9,674 nucleotides of DNA, from assembly GCA_041591635.1 (NCBI GenBank), contig JBFHRO010000121.1, positions 1 to 9,674 of the forward strand, given 5' to 3'. Below the pieces are notes generated by a model. That model did no database searches. It saw nothing but the letters and a program-made list of their open reading frames with translations, and had not been told where the DNA came from. Below are positions 1-5,474 of the stretch, in pieces (position 1 is the stretch's first letter; each line of letters starts with the position of its first letter). The DNA is from JACKOD01 sp041591635 (lineage in GTDB: Bacteria > Pseudomonadota > Gammaproteobacteria > Pseudomonadales > Oleiphilaceae). A program made the translations under genes and the position numbers.

Positions 1-219
1 CCTCGCGGGCGAGGGCGGCCCCCCTGCCTGCGCTTTGCCCAGAGCATCGGCATCCCGCTCGTCAATGCGGGCCAGATTGCCATTGACTAACACCGTAAAA
101 CTGCCACCCAACGCCTGCGTAATGGTCACCATTGCCCCCTGTGGAATCAGGATTTCATCACCCACTGGCACCAGCCTGGCCACACAATCACGCTGAACTT
201 GCAGTGTTTCCCGTTGCAT
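1..219 (-). CDS. sufT: SufT, Fe-S cluster assembly protein (N-terminal part, cut by window edge)
   Basis: Seen: an open frame from ATG at 219 to the window edge, 73 codons without a stop, with a strong Shine-Dalgarno sequence (GGAGGGG) upstream of the ATG. The protein has the N-terminal pattern I recognise from the long SufT family (FeS_long_SufT): a short 'LQVQRDC' strand, then 'VTITQALGGSFTV', then 'NGNLARIDERDADALG' at about residues 48-61. In that family this segment precedes a DUF59/MIP18-type domain, which would lie beyond the left edge. SufT proteins act in the cytoplasm in maturation of Fe-S proteins. The gene is transcribed away from hemN, and the two share a long regulatory region. 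A sigma-54-type promoter match lies about 85 bp upstream of the start. Only the N-terminus is visible, so presence of the catalytic domain is assumed. Confidence 0.8.
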   Translation of the reverse strand, partial: MQRETLQVQRDCVARLVPVGDEILIPQGAMVTITQALGGSFTVLVNGNLARIDERDADALGKAQAGGPPSPAR

Positions 220-302
220 TGTTATCACCCCTCCAAATAACGGCTGTCATGTCAGGCAGGTTCGCCATTGATGCGCCTCAACCATCTTGCATTACGAACA
301 CT

Positions 303-318
303 TGCAGGCTTCAGGCCA
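303..318 (-). promoter_or_regulatory. Candidate sigma-54 (-24/-12) promoter for sufT
   Basis: Read on the minus strand the sequence is TGGC-N7-CTGCA, with GG and GC exactly 10 nt apart as required for RpoN promoters (consensus TGGCAC-N5-TTGCW). The predicted transcript start is near 292, giving a leader of about 70 nt before the sufT ATG. The first base of the -12 element deviates (C for T), as it also does in the nirK promoter. A chance match is possible; this is the weakest of the three sigma-54 candidates on which the NorR hypothesis rests. Confidence 0.4.
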
Positions 319-368
319 TTAATTATCTGGTTGTTTTTAAACGACTTTAGATTCACACCTGCGCACCA

Positions 369-385
369 TGTGTCATAACAACAAC
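369..385. promoter_or_regulatory. Candidate NorR-type enhancer site, upstream copy
   Basis: TGTGT-N7-ACAAC, containing the GT-N7-AC core known for NorR binding sites. It is only a partial inverted repeat (3 of 5 arm positions pair). Its centre at 377 is 44 bp, about four helical turns, from the centre of the better site at 413-429. It lies about 85 bp upstream of the predicted sufT start and 141 bp upstream of the predicted hemN start. Alone it would be a weak call. Confidence 0.3.
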
Positions 386-412
386 GCTTGCGACTGTTTT
401 CGCTGACACCCT

Positions 413-429
413 GTTGTCAAGAACACAAC
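413..429. promoter_or_regulatory. Candidate NorR-type enhancer site between sufT and hemN
   Basis: A perfect inverted repeat GTTGT-N7-ACAAC whose core is GT-N7-AC, the pattern of NorR binding sites. Its centre is about 97 bp upstream of the predicted sigma-54 start of hemN, an ordinary distance for a bacterial enhancer-binding protein. A second inverted repeat, TGACA-N6-TGTCA (404-419), overlaps it. The assignment to NorR is inferred from spacing, the nearby sigma-54 promoter and the norR gene in the same window. Confidence 0.4.
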
Positions 430-465
430 GAGAGCAGCATGCACAGTCTGATAACTGCATTTATA

Positions 466-486
466 TATTGATTATCAAGGCGTTAG
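466..486 (+). promoter_or_regulatory. AT-rich element with IHF-like site upstream of hemN
   Basis: Positions 473-485 (TATCAA-N4-TTA) match the IHF consensus WATCAANNNNTTR exactly. IHF commonly bends DNA between an enhancer and a sigma-54 promoter, and this site lies between the inverted repeat at 413-429 and the -24 element at 492. Its position near -39 is unusually close to the promoter. The surrounding sequence recurs upstream of nirK (4095-4125), where the IHF consensus is not preserved, so the conserved element may do something else. Confidence 0.3.
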
Positions 487-491
487 CACAA

Positions 492-507
492 TGGCCAAAG
501 AATTGCT
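492..507 (+). promoter_or_regulatory. Sigma-54 (-24/-12) promoter of hemN
   Basis: TGGC-N7-TTGCT with GG (493-494) and GC (505-506) separated by exactly 10 nt, matching the invariant parts of the RpoN consensus TGGCAC-N5-TTGCW. The predicted transcript start is near 518, leaving a leader of about 80 nt before the hemN ATG. Sigma-54 promoters need an AAA+ activator; norR in this window encodes one. Confidence 0.6.
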
Positions 508-529
508 AACAAGTCTTCAAAAGTGACTT

Positions 530-575
530 GCCGATCCTGATCTGTTTTTTGGTGTTTGCTGAATGCGGGATCGGC
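530..575 (+). other. Stem-loop in hemN leader
   Basis: Perfect 8-bp arms GCCGATCC (530-537) and GGATCGGC (568-575) enclose a 30-nt loop with a run of six T. The structure would form in the leader of the mRNA made from the predicted start at 518 and ends 9 nt before the Shine-Dalgarno sequence at 585. There is no U-tract directly after the stem, so it is not an obvious terminator. It could affect mRNA stability or ribosome access. Confidence 0.4.
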
Positions 576-597
576 TCATCCACCGGGGAACATGCGT

Positions 598-1977
598 ATG
601 AAAATCAGGTTCAATGCCAGCCTTCTGGCCAAATACGACACCTATGGCCCAAGATACACTTCCTATCCGACGGCAGTTCAATTCAACGAAGACTTTGGGC
701 ACAAGGATTACCTGCAAGCCATTGATCTCAGCAATCGCCAGCAAAATCCCTTGTCACTGTACTTTCACATCCCCTTTTGCCAGTCGCTGTGCTTTTATTG
801 CGCCTGCGCCAAGATCATTACCCACAAGCAGGAACGCACCTACCCTTACCTGCAACGACTGCATGGCGAAATACGCCAGCAGGCGGCGTTGATTGATCCG
901 GCGCGGGAAGTGACCCAACTGCACTTTGGCGGCGGAACCCCTACCTATCTCAGTGATGATCAACTAACGGACTTGCTCACTGTCATCGGCCAGCAGTTTC
1001 GGCTTGCCCCGCCACAGACACGCGAGTTTTCGATTGAAATCGACCCGCGAGCCGTGCGCGACACGACCATTGGGTTGTTGCGAGAACTGGGCTTTAATCG
1101 CATCAGCCTCGGCGTGCAGGACTTCAATCCCAAAGTGCAGGCCGCCGTCAACCGGATTCAAACCGTTGAACAAACCTTTGCCGTGCTCGAAACGGCGCGC
1201 CGCGCCGGGTATCACTCGACCAATATCGACCTGATCTATGGTTTGCCGTTTCAGACCGTCGCCAGCTTCAGCGACACCCTCAACACCGTGCTCAGCCAGC
1301 GCCCCGAGCGACTGGCAATTTACAATTACGCCCACATGCCAGACAAAATACGGGCCCAGCGACTGATCAATGCGATGGATCTGCCCTCCCCCCAAACCAA
1401 ACTGGCCATTCTGGAAATGACTGTCGATCGACTGCAAAGTGCCGGCTACCTTTACCTGGGCATGGACCATTTTGCCCTGCCGCAGGATACGCTGGCGCAG
1501 GCAAAAAACAACGGCACCTTGCAACGCAATTTTCAGGGCTATTCCACCCATGCCGACAGTGATCTCATCGGCATGGGTATCACCTCGATTGGAAAGATCA
1601 ACCAGTGCTTCAGCCAGAACCTGCGGGAAGAGTCCGATTACTTTGCCGCCATCGATACCGGCCAGCTTGCCATACACAGAGGCTACCGACTCAGCCGCGA
1701 CGATCAGATTCGTCGTGATGTGATCGGGGCCCTGATGTGTCAGGGCGAAGTGGTTTTTGAGCGTATCAATCAGGCGCACCAGATTGACTTTTTTGACTAT
1801 TTTCATCAAGAAATGCAGCAGATTGGCGCCATGGCCATGGATCATCTGGTGAACCTCAGCCACCAGCGCATTCAGGTCACCGACCTGGGCCAGCTATTGC
1901 TGCGCAACATCGCCATGGTGTTTGACGCCTACCTGAACCCGGCAGACAGTACGCGCCAGTTTTCCAGGGTGATTTGA
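598..1977 (+). CDS. hemN: Oxygen-independent coproporphyrinogen III dehydrogenase HemN
   Basis: A cytoplasmic radical-SAM enzyme that decarboxylates coproporphyrinogen III to protoporphyrinogen IX without oxygen, the step that lets haem be made anaerobically. Seen: 459 residues from ATG 598, close to the 457 of E. coli HemN; the N-terminal 'YGPRYTSYPTA' signature; and the cluster motif 'CQSLCFYCAC' with C61, C65 and C68 as [4Fe-4S] ligands plus C70. This is the CX3CX2CXC pattern of true HemN rather than of HemW-like paralogues. 'GGGTPT' at 111-116 is the SAM-binding glycine motif. The start was chosen because GGGGA (585-589) sits 8 nt upstream of ATG 598; ATG 592 and ATG 556 are also in frame but poorly spaced or too long. 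It is divergent from sufT and preceded by a sigma-54 promoter match. Haem is needed by cytochromes of denitrification, so its place beside nirK, norR and nsrR makes sense. Confidence 0.95.
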   Translation: MKIRFNASLLAKYDTYGPRYTSYPTAVQFNEDFGHKDYLQAIDLSNRQQNPLSLYFHIPFCQSLCFYCACAKIITHKQERTYPYLQRLHGEIRQQAALIDPAREVTQLHFGGGTPTYLSDDQLTDLLTVIGQQFRLAPPQTREFSIEIDPRAVRDTTIGLLRELGFNRISLGVQDFNPKVQAAVNRIQTVEQTFAVLETARRAGYHSTNIDLIYGLPFQTVASFSDTLNTVLSQRPERLAIYNYAHMPDKIRAQRLINAMDLPSPQTKLAILEMTVDRLQSAGYLYLGMDHFALPQDTLAQAKNNGTLQRNFQGYSTHADSDLIGMGITSIGKINQCFSQNLREESDYFAAIDTGQLAIHRGYRLSRDDQIRRDVIGALMCQGEVVFERINQAHQIDFFDYFHQEMQQIGAMAMDHLVNLSHQRIQVTDLGQLLLRNIAMVFDAYLNPADSTRQFSRVI

Positions 1978-2018
1978 GTTCATCACCGCAACGCTTGCAC
2001 CCGGCCAGTGGCCTTGCA

Positions 2019-2573
2019 CTAAGGTATTGAGAGCAGCTTCTGCCAGCACGCCCTGAGCCAGGCCGCCGCCCAGTATCCCAACAGGTTGCCGGCAAACGCC
2101 CCGGGCAGCCAGAACAGCGTACCCATCCAAAAGCGCTCCGGGCCCAGAAGCATAAAGGCGGCGTAGGCCAGGGCCGCAAAGCTGGCAAAAAAGACGGACG
2201 CCTGCGGATGAATACGGCGTTTTTCAGCCCGGGTAAGGCCCAGGCCACACAAAAGCCCGCCCAGGCAGACAAAGAGCCCCCCGCAAAGCACGTAAAATGC
2301 CCAGGGCCACAGGTGAAGATGCAACTCGGTCAACAACGCAAGCTCGTAGCCAAAGCCCACACCAAACTGCGGACACCCCAGCAGGGTAAAGGCACCGGCC
2401 CCGGTTTGAATCACCATCATTTTGCCTAACACCCGCTGTTTGTTCGGGCGGAGCACCGCCGCAACCTGCTGGCTGATACGCTGATCAAGCACCGGTCGGG
2501 GCGATACCGGGGTTGCGGCAATGAAGGCACTGAACTCTCGTCTCGATTCCTGCTCAAAGGCGTCATCGTTCAT
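2019..2573 (-). CDS. Small polytopic membrane protein, probable anti-sigma factor
   Basis: Not assigned to a named family. Seen: 184 residues starting at ATG 2573, 4 nt after the stop of the ECF sigma gene, with AAGGAG inside the end of that gene as its ribosome site; the two are clearly cotranscribed and translationally coupled. A charged cytoplasmic N-terminus of about 50 residues is followed by roughly four hydrophobic segments (about 52-66, 91-112, 126-144, 148-172). That layout fits an anti-sigma factor with a sigma-binding N-tail and a membrane sensor. C67 in 'CPQFG', H85 and H87 in 'LHLHLWPW', and C97, C103 and C109 in the second segment are a striking set of possible metal- or redox-sensing residues. 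Inference: it holds the sigma factor at the membrane and releases it on a signal. There is no zinc-binding HXXXCXXC motif of the ZAS type. Function rests on gene order, not on sequence similarity I can prove. Confidence 0.7.
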   Translation of the reverse strand: MNDDAFEQESRREFSAFIAATPVSPRPVLDQRISQQVAAVLRPNKQRVLGKMMVIQTGAGAFTLLGCPQFGVGFGYELALLTELHLHLWPWAFYVLCGGLFVCLGGLLCGLGLTRAEKRRIHPQASVFFASFAALAYAAFMLLGPERFWMGTLFWLPGAFAGNLLGYWAAAWLRACWQKLLSIP

Positions 2574-2577
2574 GGGA

Positions 2578-3099
2578 TTACTCCTTGTCTGACAGCAGGC
2601 GCCGCAACTTGCGGATCGCGCGGCTGACCAGTTGTCTGGAATTGGCGTCGGAGGTCTGTAACTGCCGACCAATCTCGGCAAAGCTCAGCCCCTCATCAAA
2701 CCGCAGCGTTAACACCTGGCGCTGGCCTTCAGGCAGAGTCGCCAACAGGGCCTTAGCCTCGGTATCAGCATCGGGCTGATCCGGTGCAATCGCTATCTCC
2801 TCGCACGGATCAAGATAGTGGTGATACTTGTCATGGGTCGCCTGCTTTCGGCCATGATCAATCAAGGCGTTGCGCGCAATCGTAAACAGCCACGCCAAGA
2901 AGGGCACGCTGCCACTGTACCCCGCGCGGGCGCGGTGCAGTTTCATGAAAACCTGCTGAAACACCTCTTCTGCCTCCTGGCGATCTCTTAGTCGCATTAA
3001 CAGGTAGCCAAACACCTTATCCTTATGGCGCCGGTACAAAGATTCAAAGGCGCTGAAGTCATCACGACCGTAGGCCATCATCAATTCTTCGTCAGTCAA
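2578..3099 (-). CDS. ECF-family RNA polymerase sigma factor
   Basis: Seen: 173 residues with sigma region 2 at about 15-85 ('AFESLYRRH', then 'FLAWLFTIARNALID', the -10 recognition helix area) and region 4 at about 120-168 ('LPEGQRQVLTLRF' followed by the helix-turn-helix 'FAEIGRQLQTSDANSRQLVSRAIRKL', split here as residues 140-165). The linker is short and there is no region 3 or extra C-terminal domain, as usual for ECF sigmas. The start is TTG at 3099; an ATG codon in frame at residue 7 is the alternative, but the TTG start retains the typical acidic 'DEELM' N-terminus. It is followed by a membrane protein that is probably its anti-sigma factor. A promoter-like pair upstream (3220-3248) matches a second one that faces the DUF6448-type gene, suggesting autoregulation and a shared regulon. 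The signal is unknown. Confidence 0.92.
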   Translation of the reverse strand: MTDEELMMAYGRDDFSAFESLYRRHKDKVFGYLLMRLRDRQEAEEVFQQVFMKLHRARAGYSGSVPFLAWLFTIARNALIDHGRKQATHDKYHHYLDPCEEIAIAPDQPDADTEAKALLATLPEGQRQVLTLRFDEGLSFAEIGRQLQTSDANSRQLVSRAIRKLRRLLSDKE

Positions 3100-3129
3100 T
3101 GGGGTTCTCTCGCACCTGGGTAATGCTCT

Positions 3130-3216
3130 TGCATCTGTGTCTATCGCTCGCGTCTGTGTCCATCACTCGTGTCTGCGTTTATCACTCGTGTCTGTGCCTA
3201 TCACTGGTATCTATGC
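3130..3216. repeat. 19-bp direct tandem repeat, about 4.6 copies
   Basis: Units at 3130-3148, 3149-3167, 3168-3186 and 3187-3205, then a partial unit to 3216, follow the pattern CGYGTCTGYGYYYATCACT with few differences. The array lies between the predicted ECF-type promoter and the sigma start codon, so it would be in the leader of the sigma mRNA. Because 19 is not a multiple of three, it is not a coding repeat. Role unknown: operator array, leader element or replication slippage. Confidence 0.85.
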
Positions 3217-3219
3217 AAA

Positions 3220-3248
3220 CTAACGTGCAAGGCGCGGCCTTTGTGACA
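3220..3248 (-). promoter_or_regulatory. ECF-type promoter facing the sigma/anti-sigma operon
   Basis: On the minus strand: TGTCACAAA as -35 (3240-3248) and CACGTTAG as -10 region (3220-3227), with 17 nt between TGTCAC and CGTTA. The same two blocks occur in the opposite direction at 3271-3298. GC-rich -35 blocks starting TGTC and -10 blocks starting CGT are typical of ECF promoters rather than sigma-70. The match between the two halves is the main evidence that the locally encoded sigma factor reads them. Confidence 0.6.
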
Positions 3249-3270
3249 CGACAGCGATTTTTTTTGCAGC

Positions 3271-3298
3271 TGTCACAAAACACCACCCCACACGTTAA
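3271..3298 (+). promoter_or_regulatory. ECF-type promoter facing the DUF6448-type gene
   Basis: TGTCACAAA (3271-3279) as -35 and CACGTTAA (3291-3298) as -10 region, with 16 nt between TGTCAC and CGTTA. It mirrors the promoter at 3220-3248, and together the -35 blocks make a perfect 9-bp inverted repeat with a 22-bp centre containing eight T. Predicted start is near 3305, about 35 nt before the ATG at 3339. Confidence 0.6.
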
Positions 3299-3338
3299 GG
3301 CAAGGGTACCTTCAACCACACCCGGGAGTGTAGATCCA

Positions 3339-3965
3339 ATGAAATCACCGATAAAAAGCCTTCGCCACGCCACCATGATTACGCTGGCCAGTCTCACGCT
3401 GGCCCTGCCGTACCCCGTATACGCCCACTGCGATACCCTGGAGGGCCCGGTAGTGAAAACGGCACGCCAGGCACTCGAAGAAAAGACGCTCGCGCCCGTT
3501 TTAAAATGGGTGCGGGCCGAAGATGAAGCCGAGATCAAAACCGCGTTCAATCACACCCTGAAAATGCGCAGTCTGAACGCAGAGGCGGCGCACTTTGCCG
3601 ATCAGTATTTCTTCGAGACCCTGGTGCGAGTTCACCGGGCCGGAGAAGGTATGCCCTACACGGGTCTTAAGCCCGCCAGCGAGATCGATCCGGCCGTGGT
3701 TTTGGCCGATAAAGCCCTGGCCGACGGCTCGGTCGATACTTTGGTGACCACCCTGTCCCGGGCCATGGAAACCGGGCTGCGACAAAGGTTTGAACAAGCC
3801 AGAGAAACGCAAATGCATGCTGAACACACGACCACGGCGGGGCGTACGTTTGTGGCCGACTATGTCAACTACACCCATTTCGTTGAAGGGTTGCACAGCC
3901 TGATCCAAAACTCCGCCACCCATGCGCCCAGCGCAACACCTGCCGCATCGGCCCACGCGCACTAG
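3339..3965 (+). CDS. Exported DUF6448-type protein of unknown function
   Basis: Seen: 208 residues from ATG 3339, with GGGAG 10 nt upstream. The frame is open back to 3099 but that part reads through the 19-bp repeats and the promoter and is not coding. Residues 1-29 form a Sec signal peptide with a likely cut after 'YPVYA', leaving a mature N-terminus 'HCDTLEGPVV' (H30, C31, D32). This, with 'FFETLVRVHRAGEGMPYTGL' near residues 91-110, is the pattern I associate with DUF6448. Further histidines (H161, H164) and a C-terminal tail ending 'ASAHAH' could bind metal; that is inference. The protein should be periplasmic. It is divergent from an ECF sigma/anti-sigma pair and has the same promoter blocks, so it is probably a target of that sigma factor and perhaps part of an envelope stress or metal response. 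No enzymatic function is known to me. Confidence 0.85.
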   Translation: MKSPIKSLRHATMITLASLTLALPYPVYAHCDTLEGPVVKTARQALEEKTLAPVLKWVRAEDEAEIKTAFNHTLKMRSLNAEAAHFADQYFFETLVRVHRAGEGMPYTGLKPASEIDPAVVLADKALADGSVDTLVTTLSRAMETGLRQRFEQARETQMHAEHTTTAGRTFVADYVNYTHFVEGLHSLIQNSATHAPSATPAASAHAH

Positions 3966-3981
3966 GTTAGATGCCACCCGC

Positions 3982-4006
3982 GGCTGGCAGGCCTGACTTG
4001 CCAGCC
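3982..4006 (+). terminator. Stem-loop after the DUF6448-type gene
   Basis: Perfect 8-bp arms GGCTGGCA (3982-3989) and TGCCAGCC (3999-4006) around a 9-nt loop, starting 16 nt after the stop codon at 3965. The following bases are C-rich rather than a T-run, so if it ends transcription it is a non-canonical terminator; it may instead protect the mRNA end. Confidence 0.5.
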
Positions 4007-4043
4007 CTCCCCGACACCGTTATCGAAAAGACATCTCCGGCTG

Positions 4044-4054
4044 GTTAATCTGAC
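4044..4054. promoter_or_regulatory. Candidate NorR-type site upstream of nirK
   Basis: GTTAATCTGAC fits GT-N7-AC, with near-symmetrical arms GTTA and TGAC. Its centre is about 99 bp upstream of the predicted sigma-54 start of nirK, almost the same distance as the inverted repeat at 413-429 has from the hemN start (97 bp). The motif is short, so the shared spacing is what makes it noteworthy. Confidence 0.35.
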
Positions 4055-4094
4055 ACGCCAACCTATGAAAGAAGTCCTACAAAAATAAGTAAAC

Positions 4095-4125
4095 TATTGA
4101 TTATAAAGAACGTTACACACATGGC
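4095..4125 (+). promoter_or_regulatory. Element shared with the hemN promoter region
   Basis: TATTGATTAT, then A-rich sequence, then CGTTA, CACA and ATGGC. It aligns with 466-495 upstream of hemN with about 26 identical positions allowing three single-base gaps. In both cases the block ends in the -24 element of the sigma-54 promoter match. The half-site TTGAT resembles half of an FNR/Anr box, but a second half at the right spacing is poor here and absent at hemN. Confidence 0.45.
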
Positions 4126-4137
4126 ACAGCTCCTGCT
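4122..4137 (+). promoter_or_regulatory. Sigma-54 (-24/-12) promoter of nirK
   Basis: TGGCAC-N5-CTGCT, matching the RpoN consensus TGGCAC-N5-TTGCW at all but one position, with GG (4123-4124) and GC (4135-4136) 10 nt apart. Predicted transcript start is near 4148, leaving a leader of about 36 nt. A perfect inverted repeat CTGATA-CC-TATCAG (4144-4157) covers the predicted start. Confidence 0.6.
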
Positions 4138-4183
4138 CAAGCGCTGATACCTATCAGTCACCACAATCAGGAGTTATGACACC

Positions 4184-5368
4184 ATGAACGACCATCCTAC
4201 CCATAACAACTCACGCCGCGAGTTCTTCAAAAACGCCACCTTGATGACAGGTGCCGTAGCCGGTGCCGGTTTCATTGCCGCCAACAGCTATGCCCGCCAA
4301 AATGATCGCCCTGCTGCCGCAGCCGCTGCAGCGGCCCCCGAAGACACACGAACACTGCTGAACTACCAGCCAGAGGAGCTTCCGGTCATAGAACAGACCC
4401 TGGTCGCGCCACCTTTCTTGCCTGATCACGAACAAAGGGTTACAGGCAAACCCAGGGTTGTCAGAGTGACACTGGAAATCATCGAAAAGGAAATCGAAGT
4501 CGAAGCAGGCGTCATTACCTGGGCCATGACATTTAACGGTTCGGTACCTGCGCCCATGATTGTTTGCCACCAGTACGATTATGTTGAAGTCACCCTGGTG
4601 AACCCGGCCAGCAACAGCATGGCCCACAACATCGACCTGCACAGTGCCACCGGGGCGCTTGGCGGTGCTGGTCTGACCTTGGTAAACCCGGGCGAGAAAA
4701 CCACCCTGCGGTTTCGTGCCACCAAGGCCGGGGTATTTGTCTATCACTGCGCTCCGGGTGACGCCATGATTCCATGGCACGTGGTTTCAGGCATGAATGG
4801 CGCCATTATGGTACTGCCACGGGAGGGCCTGAAAGACGCCGCCGGGCAGGCATTGCGTTATGACCGGGCCTACTACATCGGCGAACAGGATTTTTATCTT
4901 CCCAAAGATGCGACCGGCCAGTACAAACGCTATAACAGCCCCATGGCGGGCTTCGCCGATACCATGGCGCTAATGGAAAACCTCATCCCCACACACAGTG
5001 TATTCAATGGCGCCAAGGGCGCACTCACAGGACCGGGAGCCCTGACCGCCAGAGTCGGTGAAACCGTACTCTTTGTGCATTCCCAGGCCAACCGGGATAC
5101 CCGACCGCATCTGATCGGCGGACACGGTGACTACGTTTGGGAGCGTGGCAACTTCAGTCACCCTCCCCTGACGGATCTGGAAACCTGGTTTGTGGCCGGC
5201 GGCAGTGCCGGAGCCGCCCTCTACACATTCCTTCAGCCTGGCATTTATGCCTACGTTAATCACAACCTGATTGAAGCCATTGCCAAAGGCGCCGCGGCAC
5301 ACGTGAAAGTAGAGGGCAACTGGGACAACCGGCTGATGATGCAGGTCAGCGCACCCGCTCCTCTCTAG
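4184..5368 (+). CDS. nirK: Copper-containing nitrite reductase NirK
   Basis: Reduces nitrite to nitric oxide in the periplasm, the defining step of denitrification; the enzyme is a trimer with type 1 and type 2 copper sites. Seen: 394 residues with a Tat signal ('SRREFFK' at 10-16, hydrophobic stretch 18-33, cut probably after 'NSYA') and an alanine-rich linker at 44-51. Two cupredoxin domains follow. Type 1 copper ligands are H148, C189, H199 and M204; type 2 ligands are H153, H188 and H360. The catalytic aspartate is D151 in 'HNIDLHSATG', and the catalytic histidine is H309 in 'RPHLIGGHGDYVW', with the active-site isoleucine at 311. All key residues are present, so the enzyme should be active. 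AGGAG lies 10 nt before ATG 4184. A sigma-54 promoter match lies upstream. The next two plus-strand genes probably form its accessory group. Confidence 0.97.
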   Translation: MNDHPTHNNSRREFFKNATLMTGAVAGAGFIAANSYARQNDRPAAAAAAAAPEDTRTLLNYQPEELPVIEQTLVAPPFLPDHEQRVTGKPRVVRVTLEIIEKEIEVEAGVITWAMTFNGSVPAPMIVCHQYDYVEVTLVNPASNSMAHNIDLHSATGALGGAGLTLVNPGEKTTLRFRATKAGVFVYHCAPGDAMIPWHVVSGMNGAIMVLPREGLKDAAGQALRYDRAYYIGEQDFYLPKDATGQYKRYNSPMAGFADTMALMENLIPTHSVFNGAKGALTGPGALTARVGETVLFVHSQANRDTRPHLIGGHGDYVWERGNFSHPPLTDLETWFVAGGSAGAALYTFLQPGIYAYVNHNLIEAIAKGAAAHVKVEGNWDNRLMMQVSAPAPL

Positions 5369-5402
5369 TTCGGGCCGGGCTCAGGGTCAGTCCGGTCATT
5401 CG

Positions 5403-5439
5403 ACCCCGTCAGGCCTGTCAAGTGCAGTCATGACGGGGT
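5403..5439 (+). terminator. Stem-loop between nirK and the next gene
   Basis: Perfect 9-bp arms ACCCCGTCA (5403-5411) and TGACGGGGT (5431-5439) with a 19-nt loop, in the 106-bp gap after nirK. There is no T-run after it. It could be a partial terminator or a stem that stabilises the 3' end of the nirK message, so that nirK is expressed more strongly than the two genes behind it. Confidence 0.5.
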
Positions 5440-5474
5440 GAGGCACTCATTGGCAAAGCATAAAGGTAAACATC

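Noticed and set aside
468..478. FNR/Anr box upstream of hemN (TTGATTATCAA)
   Set aside because: The half-sites TTGAT and ATCAA are present but only one base apart; FNR-type regulators need four. The same region matches IHF better.
964..1863. Long antisense open frame of 299 codons inside hemN
   Set aside because: The opposite strand codes for a full HemN with all motifs; the antisense product has no recognisable domain and reflects codon bias in GC-rich DNA.
1995..2020. Terminator between convergent hemN and the anti-sigma gene (GGCC-AGT-GGCC)
   Set aside because: A 4-bp stem with a 3-nt loop and no T-run is too weak to call.
3099..3338. N-terminal extension of the DUF6448-type protein, open in frame
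   Set aside because: It would translate the 19-bp repeats and both promoters and would bury the signal peptide at residue 81. ATG 3339 has a ribosome site and a proper signal sequence.
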